Of a DNA stretch of 11,503 nucleotides, positions 6,492-11,503 are shown in pieces. This DNA is from Halioxenophilus sp964342265 (GTDB taxonomy: Bacteria > Pseudomonadota > Gammaproteobacteria > Pseudomonadales > Cellvibrionaceae). The translations under genes and the position numbers were made by a program. How positions within the stretch are numbered: position 1 is the first letter of the stretch; each line of letters opens with the position of its first letter. The stretch is from contig CAYFFE010000111.1 in assembly GCA_964342265.1 (NCBI GenBank), forward strand, positions 1 through 11,503, in the 5' to 3' direction. Under the pieces are notes generated by a model. It ran no database searches. It was not told the origin of the DNA and saw only the letters and a program-made list of their open reading frames with translations.

Positions 6492-6595
6492 ATCAAACCA
6501 CTAAACAATTTCACTATTTTTATACATTAAATAACAATATTCGCCAAAAAATAATGCCGACAATGCTGAATAAAATGTTGAAAATTATTTTTTAG

Positions 6596-6619
6596 TTTAT
6601 ACAGTCATGACTGTATAAA
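6596..6619. promoter_or_regulatory. perfect 24-bp palindrome, likely operator
   Basis: The half-site TTTATACAGTCA (6596-6607) is followed directly by its exact reverse complement (6608-6619), with no spacer. It lies 352 bases upstream of the porin start and 69 bp (centre to centre) upstream of the CRP site. There is no T tract after it and no spacer for a loop, so a binding site for a dimeric repressor or activator fits better than a terminator. The regulator is unknown. Confidence 0.75.
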
Positions 6620-6668
6620 TTTTATTAAAATAAACGGCTATTTTTTGCTCAAGCAAACACAACAAAAA

Positions 6669-6684
6669 TGTGACGCACATCACA
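6669..6684 (+). promoter_or_regulatory. CRP (cAMP receptor protein) binding site
   Basis: TGTGACGCACATCACA fits the TGTGA-N6-TCACA consensus exactly in both half-sites, with flanking A bases on the left. Its centre (6676.5) is about 80 bp upstream of the start predicted from the TATAAT at 6745, a position compatible with class I activation. This suggests carbon-source control of the porin, by CRP or its homologue Vfr. Confidence 0.72.
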
Positions 6685-6744
6685 CTATAAAAATACCAAC
6701 AATAATTCATTTTTTATAAACATCGTAATTAATCCTTGCTCCGA

Positions 6745-6750
6745 TATAAT
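6745..6750 (+). promoter_or_regulatory. porin promoter -10 box
   Basis: A perfect TATAAT with no good -35 hexamer 16-18 bases upstream, as expected for an activator-dependent promoter. Transcription would start near 6757, giving a leader of about 210 bases. Another TATAAA at 6775-6780 is a weaker alternative. Confidence 0.5.
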
Positions 6751-6970
6751 CCGCTCCGCCTGAGCGTCCAGTTGTATAAAAAAATCAACTTAGCCGCTTT
6801 ATTTTCTGTTGTTCGAATTTAATACACAGATACTGCGTCGAGAATAATAACGATTATAGGTATTAATTCTTTGCAGGGACCCCACGGAAGCACACAGCCT
6901 CAGGGATTGCCTCGATTTATTACTGCGCGTGCAGACAAAAATTTTCGATTATCTTGGCATGGAGAAGATC

Positions 6971-8050
6971 ATGACCCTTAACAAAACAAAAATCGCTTCT
7001 GCGGTTGTATTGGCAAGCACACTAGTTTCAGCACCAACTTTCGCTCAAGAACTTTCTGAGGTAGAAGTGACTGTTGGTGGTTTTACTCGAGTAGACTACA
7101 GTAATGGTGATCGTTATTCAGATCGTCAGGGAGAAGATCAACTAGGCATCTCTCGTGCTGCCCTAGCTGTAACCGCTAAGCATGAAAACGTAACTGGTGT
7201 TTTTGTTGCGGGTACAGAAGTTCTTACCAATGACAACGAAACCACTGATGGCAATATCGACATTAAAGACGCTTACTTGGTGCTAGAAAAAGTTGGTGGC
7301 TCCCCTGTAACTTTCTCTGTTGGTGCCCAGCCGCTTCTTTACGGCCTTAAGCCAAATGGCTACCCATTCGACCACAGCTTGCAAGAGAGTATTGAATACG
7401 GTGCTCAAGGTGCATTTGCTGTAGCCAACCAGTTTGGACCCTCTCTAATCGCTTACGCTGACGCTGGCGACTTTAACTTCCGAGGTGGCTTCTTTGATTT
7501 AACTCCGTACGTTAGTGAAGAAACCGACCCAGAAGCTGAAGGTGCCTCTCTAGTAGATAGCTTTTTCTTCCAAGTTAAAGGTGAAAACGTAGGTAACACT
7601 GGTCTTTACGGTGTTTTAGGTTACGAGCAATTGTTTGTAACAGAAGAGAATGATGCCGAGCAAATTTACTCAATTGGTTTGGGCTGGAAAAACGCTGCTT
7701 TTGATATCTCTGTAGAATACATTGAGTTAGAAAATGCCGTCGTCACTCGTAATGACCTAATCTCAAGCTTCTTGGAAACCGGTATTGATGCTGAAGCAAC
7801 TGGCGATGACGAAAACTACATCGTTATTGAGACTTCATATAAGCCAACTGAAGACGTAAACCTTTACGTTGATTACGCAGAGGCCAGCGAAGTTCTAGAA
7901 GCGACTACCGTTCGTGTTGGTATCGACTACTGGACCAGCAAACACCTTAAGCTGACTGCTGAATACGCTCAAGACGATCTGGACAATGTTGCTGACGGAG
8001 AAGAAGACAGCGTTAGCAGTATCGACTTCCGTATTACCCTAGAATACTAA
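6971..8050 (+). CDS. outer membrane porin
   Basis: A 359-residue protein. The start is the ATG at 6971, with GGAG (6961-6964) six bases upstream; the GTG at 6929 has no ribosome site and would bury the signal peptide. Residues 1-25 form a Sec signal peptide ending TFA, before QELSEVEV. The mature protein shows alternating polar and hydrophobic strands with aromatic girdles, opens with VGGFTRVDYSNGD, and ends DFRITLEY with a terminal aromatic residue, the usual signal for beta-barrel insertion. It is strongly acidic, with many Asp and Glu in presumed loops. These features indicate a 14-18 strand general or substrate-specific porin; the substrate cannot be read from the sequence. Codons favour GGT, GTT, CGT and CTT more than the neighbours do, consistent with high expression. 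The upstream CRP site and palindrome suggest regulated expression. Confidence 0.85.
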   Translation: MTLNKTKIASAVVLASTLVSAPTFAQELSEVEVTVGGFTRVDYSNGDRYSDRQGEDQLGISRAALAVTAKHENVTGVFVAGTEVLTNDNETTDGNIDIKDAYLVLEKVGGSPVTFSVGAQPLLYGLKPNGYPFDHSLQESIEYGAQGAFAVANQFGPSLIAYADAGDFNFRGGFFDLTPYVSEETDPEAEGASLVDSFFFQVKGENVGNTGLYGVLGYEQLFVTEENDAEQIYSIGLGWKNAAFDISVEYIELENAVVTRNDLISSFLETGIDAEATGDDENYIVIETSYKPTEDVNLYVDYAEASEVLEATTVRVGIDYWTSKHLKLTAEYAQDDLDNVADGEEDSVSSIDFRITLEY

Positions 8051-8073
8051 TCAACTCTGTTTGATTTTGTATT
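8050..8073. terminator. weak hairpin between the convergent porin and ABC exporter genes
   Basis: ATCAA (8050-8054) and TTGAT (8061-8065) form a 5-bp stem with a six-base loop, followed by TTTGTATTT in the plus direction. It starts on the last base of the porin stop codon. The 22-base gap between the two stops leaves no room for anything else, so it may end porin transcription, but the stem is short. Confidence 0.3.
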
Positions 8074-9899
8074 TAAAAAAACCCGCCAGATTGATGTTGC
8101 CAAAGCTCGGCGTAAAGCCCTTGGCTCTCTATAAGCGCTTGATGAGTACCCTGCTCAACAATATTGCCGCGATCAAAAACTAATAACCGATCCATTGCCG
8201 CGATGGTCGACAAGCGATGGGCAATGGCAATCACCGTTTTATCGTGCATTAATTGTTGCAAGCCCTGCTGGATACTGACTTCTACTTCCGAATCTAGCGC
8301 GGAGGTGGCTTCGTCTAAAATTAATATTGGAGCATCTTTTAGCATAACCCGCGCAATGGCAATACGCTGACGTTGACCGCCCGATAATTTTACACCGCGC
8401 TCGCCCACATGCGCGTTGTAGCCGGTTCTGCCCGCAGAGTCGGATAAACTTAAAATAAACTCGTGCGCTTGCGCTTTTTTGGCAGCGGCTATCATGGCTT
8501 CGTCTGTGGCATCAGGATGGCCAAATTTAATATTCTCGCGCACGGAGCGGTGCAACAAGGACGTATCCTGCGTAACCATACCGATATTTTGCCGCAAACT
8601 TTCTTGTTTAACGGCTTGAATATTCTGGCCATCAATCAAAATTTGCCCGCGTTGAATATCGTGAAAACGCAGCAGCAAACTGACAAAAGTAGATTTACCG
8701 GCACCCGAGCGCCCCACTACACCGACTTTCTCGCCAGGTTTAATGACAATATTCAGTTCGTTAAATACGGCGTCTTGCTCTCTACCGCTGTATGAGAATC
8801 CCACACGCTTAAATTCGATTTTTCCGCTATCAACCTTTAACTCTTGCGCCGACGACACATCGCGAATAGACACAGGCTGGGCTATGGAAGACATGCCATC
8901 TTCTACGGTGCCCAAGTTTTCAAACAATGAGCTGGTCTCCCACATAATCCAGTGCGACATACCGGTTAGGCGAATGGATAAACTCATGGCAATGGCGATA
9001 GCCCCCACACTAATGGCATCGCCCAGCCATAAATAAATCCCTAAAAATCCCACACTGAACACCAGCAGCATGTTAATCGACCAGATGGCGATATTCAGCA
9101 ACGTCGCCAATCGCATTTGCGGATGCACCGTTTGTAAAAACTGGTCCATTCCCGCCTGTGTGTAAGCGCCTTCTCGTTGATTGTAAGAAAACAATTTTAA
9201 CGTGAGTATATTGGTGTAACTGTCCACCACTCGGCCAGTCATGGTAGATCGAGCATTCGCCTGGCGAGACGATACCGCTTTTAAGCGAGGTACAAAAAAA
9301 CGTATCACCAGCAAATAAGCCACCAGCCAAATAACCAGCGGTACACTCATGCGAAAATCCGTGGAAGCCAGCAACACCACAGCGGTTATCATATACACGC
9401 AGGCAAACAGCAACACCTCCAGTAATTTCATAACCGATTCGCGCATGGCCAACGCAGTTTGCATAACTTTTGTAGCTATGCGGCCACTGAATTCATCTTG
9501 AAAATACGCGTAGCTTTGATTCAACAAATAGCGATGAAAACGCCAGCGAACGGCCATGGGAAAATTACCCATTAACGATTGATGAACCAGCGCAGATTGC
9601 AGAAAAACAATTACGGGAATAATCACTAAAACGAAAAGACTCATGGCCAGCAAACGCGGCCATTGTTGTTGCAAAAATGTCTCGCGACTGCTTTCGGCCA
9701 GCCAATCCACCAACTGACCCAGTATGGCAAACAAATAGGCTTCGCCCACAGCCACACAGCCGGTCATAAACGCCATGAGTAACAGCGTTTTTTCTAACCC
9801 TTGGGTATAATGGCGAATAAACGGAAAGAGTTTGTTCGGCGGCGTTTGGGTGAATTCATCCGGATAAGGGTTCACCAACCCTTCGAAAAAACGAAACAT
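8073..9899 (-). CDS. ABC exporter, fused membrane and ATPase domains (MdlB/MsbA-like)
   Basis: A 608-residue half-transporter that should work as a dimer in the inner membrane. I chose the ATG at 9899 (CAGAG six bases upstream); a TTG at 9923 lies within a hairpin stem. The membrane domain spans about residues 35-330 with six likely helices (near 38-62, 84-104, 158-178, 186-204, 266-290 and 296-310). The nucleotide-binding domain has Walker A GRSGAGKS (396-403), Q-loop VTQD with Q444, signature LSGGQ (505-509), Walker B LILDE (526-530), D-loop SALD and the switch H561 in IAHRLSTI. All catalytic residues are present. The family exports lipids or drugs; the substrate here is unknown. The N-terminal FRFFEGLVNPYPDE is typical of one proteobacterial subgroup. 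The gene lies 188 bases downstream of miaE on the same strand. Confidence 0.92.
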   Translation of the reverse strand: MFRFFEGLVNPYPDEFTQTPPNKLFPFIRHYTQGLEKTLLLMAFMTGCVAVGEAYLFAILGQLVDWLAESSRETFLQQQWPRLLAMSLFVLVIIPVIVFLQSALVHQSLMGNFPMAVRWRFHRYLLNQSYAYFQDEFSGRIATKVMQTALAMRESVMKLLEVLLFACVYMITAVVLLASTDFRMSVPLVIWLVAYLLVIRFFVPRLKAVSSRQANARSTMTGRVVDSYTNILTLKLFSYNQREGAYTQAGMDQFLQTVHPQMRLATLLNIAIWSINMLLVFSVGFLGIYLWLGDAISVGAIAIAMSLSIRLTGMSHWIMWETSSLFENLGTVEDGMSSIAQPVSIRDVSSAQELKVDSGKIEFKRVGFSYSGREQDAVFNELNIVIKPGEKVGVVGRSGAGKSTFVSLLLRFHDIQRGQILIDGQNIQAVKQESLRQNIGMVTQDTSLLHRSVRENIKFGHPDATDEAMIAAAKKAQAHEFILSLSDSAGRTGYNAHVGERGVKLSGGQRQRIAIARVMLKDAPILILDEATSALDSEVEVSIQQGLQQLMHDKTVIAIAHRLSTIAAMDRLLVFDRGNIVEQGTHQALIESQGLYAELWQHQSGGFF

Positions 9900-9920
9900 A
9901 AAACGCTCTGCTAAAGTGAG

Positions 9921-9950
9921 CAACGCTCGGTTTCATTCAACCGAGCGTTG
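9921..9950 (-). other. strong perfect hairpin just upstream of the ABC exporter start
   Basis: CAACGCTCGGTT (9921-9932) and AACCGAGCGTTG (9939-9950) form a perfect 12-bp stem with a six-base loop. It ends 21 bases before the ATG on the minus strand. T-rich sequence follows it only in the plus direction (TTTAATTT), where no gene reads in. In the gene direction it could end transcripts leaving miaE or shape translation of the exporter mRNA. Confidence 0.7.
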
Positions 9951-10001
9951 TTTAATTTATGGGAAAGGTAGGATTTAGCCTAATTGGCTATCGTATCTTA
10001 G

Positions 10002-10060
10002 GATTTTGTTAACCAAATCGATATTAAATCGAACGGGTTAAATCGAGAGGGTTTAAATCG
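10002..10060. repeat. palindrome and four AAATCG repeats upstream of the ABC exporter
   Basis: An 18-bp imperfect palindrome centred on GTTAAC (10002-10019, one mismatched pair) runs into four direct AAATCG copies at 10015, 10026, 10040 and 10055, spaced 11, 14 and 15 bases. The last three share TTAAATCG. They lie in the 188-base gap between miaE and the exporter, where an exporter promoter would be expected. A regulator-binding cluster is possible; chance in AT-rich DNA is the alternative. Confidence 0.5.
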
Positions 10061-10087
10061 TACAAACCATCAAGGGCGAATAAAAAA

Positions 10088-10900
10088 TTAAGCCGGTTCA
10101 CCACTGTGAAATCTAAATTCCTGGTCGGGAGCGCGAATTAACTCTGCTTCGAATTCACCAAACTCAACTACTCGCTGCTCAAAGCCCCGATTAACGCGCT
10201 CATCTTGCTGGGCAATTTTTTCAGCCAGTGTTAAATAATCCCGAAAGTGTCGAGACTCCGATTTCAGTAAGCGAAGATAAAATTGACCGATGTCGTCATC
10301 CAACAGAGGCGCAACCTTGGCAAATCGCTCGCAGGATCGCGCTTCAATGTAGGCGCCCACAATAAGTTTATCCACTAACGCCGCTGGCTCATAAGTTCTT
10401 ACCTGCTTAATTAAGCCCCGAGCATAGCGCGATGCCGATAAAGGTACATGCTCTAAATTGCGCGCCTGCAATATGCGGGTTACCTGTTCAAAATGATGTA
10501 ACTCCTCTTTTACCAAAGCCAACATTTTATCGATAATTTCTTGATTGATCGGGTCGTCGTCGATGGGCTCTAGTGGCGCAGAGAGCAGAGATTTTTTATC
10601 GGGAAATTCCGTCTCGCTTTGTTGTAGGTAAACAAAGTCTTCGTAGGGTTTTGTCCACTCGGCGACTTTATCGATATCGTTCTCGCTGAGTGCGTACCGA
10701 CGCATAATAAACAGGCCGGTTTGCGCAGCTTTGAGTTCGCAGTTGCAATGATCAACCAATAAAATGTGCAGATTTTCTGGCTGTGCGGCCTGCTTAAGCC
10801 AGGAATCCGGTGTCGCACACTGCAAGAACGCCTCGACGGGGGCCAATAATTCAGCAATTATGGGGTGATTAACGGCGGTATTAGAAGTAGCTGCGGTCAT
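10088..10900 (-). CDS. miaE: tRNA-(ms2io6A)-hydroxylase MiaE
   Basis: A 270-residue, oxygen-dependent diiron hydroxylase that converts ms2i6A to ms2io6A at position 37 of tRNAs reading UNN codons, in the cytoplasm. The ATG at 10900 gives a length matching characterised MiaE proteins; a TTG at 10966 would add 22 unconvincing residues. Ferritin-like helices carry the ligand motifs: CNCELKAAQ (52-60, E55), EELHHFEQV (132-140, an ExxH), EARSCERF (186-193) and SESRHF (214-219, E215 and H218). The C-terminal FRFHSG is also a family mark. Only a weak AAGAA precedes the start. The DUF1289 gene lies 86 bases upstream on the same strand and could share a transcript. The gene depends on upstream modifications by MiaA and MiaB, which are not in this window. 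Confidence 0.94.
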   Translation of the reverse strand: MTAATSNTAVNHPIIAELLAPVEAFLQCATPDSWLKQAAQPENLHILLVDHCNCELKAAQTGLFIMRRYALSENDIDKVAEWTKPYEDFVYLQQSETEFPDKKSLLSAPLEPIDDDPINQEIIDKMLALVKEELHHFEQVTRILQARNLEHVPLSASRYARGLIKQVRTYEPAALVDKLIVGAYIEARSCERFAKVAPLLDDDIGQFYLRLLKSESRHFRDYLTLAEKIAQQDERVNRGFEQRVVEFGEFEAELIRAPDQEFRFHSGEPA

Positions 10901-10957
10901 AGTAAAAGTTCTTATGCATCCAATGCGTAAAGATACGAGCTTTAAAGTTGGGGTTGA

Positions 10958-10996
10958 AGTAGACAATCAGCGACCTAGGCCTGTCTCTACTTTTTT
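10958..10996. other. imperfect hairpin between the DUF1289 gene and miaE
   Basis: GTAGACA (10958-10964) can pair with TGTCTCTAC (10982-10990) if two bases bulge out. A T6 run (10991-10996) follows on the plus strand, where no gene reads. On the minus strand the tail is TTCAACCCC, so it is a poor terminator for the DUF1289 gene, whose stop codon lies within the stem. Confidence 0.3.
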
Positions 10997-11503
10997 ACGT
11001 TATCCTTTTGAGCGTTATTGGCTCCGCGCTTTTGTTCGGAGTTTTGCAGTAATTCATCAAACGACGCCTGAGCGGCAAAATAGCGTTCGAAATGCGCGCA
11101 AGATAAATGGTAGAAATCTTGATCAATCGCTTGCCGCAAAGCTTTTAACGACGAGGCACAATGTGCTGGCCGTACACGTAAACCATATTCCGAGACGTCT
11201 TCGATTTGACTGGCACCGGCTTTGAGTAAATCAAACACCCAGCACGCGGGGTTTTGTTCGGGTGCAAAATTAATTTGCTGCAACTCCAATTGCGCCCGCA
11301 AACGAGATTGATCGTAGATCTCGAAATAATTTTCGACCACCTGCGCTAAAAAGTGGGCTAAGCGATCGGCAATGACACGGCGTTGATCGTTGCTGTAGGT
11401 GTTCCAATAAATAACTTCGTGGCTGAAACGCTTGCATCCGCGACACACTTCGTCGCCAATACCCGTAGAACAAATCCCAACACAGGGTGTGCGAACAGGT
11501 TTG
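10987..11503 (-). CDS. DUF1289 (Fe-S-like) domain protein, N-terminus beyond window
   Basis: The frame is open from the right edge to the TAG at 10987, 171 codons visible. Near the edge it reads TPCVGICSTGIGDEVCRGCKRF: four cysteines in a CxxxC plus CxxC arrangement, followed by HEVIYWNTYS. This is the DUF1289 motif (Pfam PF06945), proposed to bind a metal or iron-sulfur cluster; the function is unknown. The long C-terminal part (QQINFAPEQNPACWVFDLLKAGA and an acidic helical region) matches the larger version found in Pseudomonas-like bacteria, not the short 60-residue form. The tail after about FDELLQ is hydrophilic and lysine-rich. Probably only a few N-terminal residues are missing. A GTG at 11448 is inside the motif and is not the start. 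It lies upstream of miaE on the same strand. Confidence 0.85.
   Translation of the reverse strand, partial: KPVRTPCVGICSTGIGDEVCRGCKRFSHEVIYWNTYSNDQRRVIADRLAHFLAQVVENYFEIYDQSRLRAQLELQQINFAPEQNPACWVFDLLKAGASQIEDVSEYGLRVRPAHCASSLKALRQAIDQDFYHLSCAHFERYFAAQASFDELLQNSEQKRGANNAQKDNVKK

Larger units (their letters stand above)
6215..6970 (+). other. AT-rich, pyrimidine-skewed intergenic region upstream of the porin
   Basis: About 750 bases with no supported protein gene. The left half (about 6230-6500) is markedly T- and C-rich on the plus strand and contains two families of degenerate tandem repeats. The right half is AT-rich and carries a 24-bp palindrome, a CRP-type site, a TATAAT box and a long porin leader. 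Frames in the left half (a lysine-rich one on the minus strand at 6168-6386 and a hydrophobic one on the plus strand at 6321-6530) mirror the base skew and lack ribosome sites. Confidence 0.7.

Noticed and set aside
6321..6530. Hydrophobic 69-codon plus-strand frame rich in Phe, Leu and Ser
   Set aside because: The composition follows from the T-rich strand, it overlaps tandem repeats, and no ribosome site precedes it.
6596..6619. LexA (SOS) box
   Set aside because: The gammaproteobacterial box is CTGT-N8-ACAG; here the half-sites occur in the opposite order around a CATG centre.
8164..9036. Plus-strand frames opposite the ABC exporter ATPase domain
   Set aside because: They are antisense to a gene with complete conserved motifs and have no domain or ribosome site of their own.
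10914..11225. Plus-strand 103-codon frame opposite the DUF1289 gene
   Set aside because: It lies antisense to a recognised family member and shows no domain of its own.

Overview
The window looks like a piece of chromosome from a free-living gammaproteobacterium, probably marine or Cellvibrionales/Pseudomonadales-like. This rests on the gene set (HrpB, the long form of MiaE, an SO_0444-type Cu/Zn permease, a PIN-PhoH protein, a beta-barrel porin), a perfect CRP-type site, and mid-range base composition with AT-rich intergenic stretches. No plasmid, phage, IS, CRISPR, tRNA or rRNA gene was recognised. The species call is inference only.

Layout. Positions 1-1882 hold the N-terminal three quarters of the helicase gene hrpB on the minus strand, cut by the window edge. 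Upstream of it on the same strand are an exported SAM-methyltransferase-fold protein (1965-2768) and a Cys-rich metal-efflux permease (2905-4047). A gene-poor divergent region (4048-4722) separates these from phoH (4723-6126, plus strand), which ends at a clear intrinsic terminator. An AT-rich, pyrimidine-skewed spacer (about 6215-6970) leads to a plus-strand porin gene (6971-8050). Converging on the porin from the right, on the minus strand, are an ABC exporter (8073-9899), miaE (10088-10900) and a DUF1289 protein cut by the right edge (10987-11503).

The genes are mostly unrelated housekeeping or envelope functions: RNA metabolism (hrpB, phoH, miaE), envelope transport (permease, porin, ABC exporter) and an exported methyltransferase-like protein. 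They do not form one pathway.

The most interesting material is non-coding. Positions 4367-4463 can fold completely into a three-way junction, with a possible promoter just upstream and an alternative pairing partner just downstream, so this is a candidate structured leader RNA ahead of phoH. The porin control region carries a perfect 24-bp palindrome (6596-6619) and a perfect TGTGA-N6-TCACA CRP site (6669-6684). Two separate families of degenerate tandem pyrimidine repeats lie between the phoH terminator and the porin promoter. A 16-bp tandem repeat precedes the metal permease gene, and four AAATCG repeats precede the ABC exporter gene.
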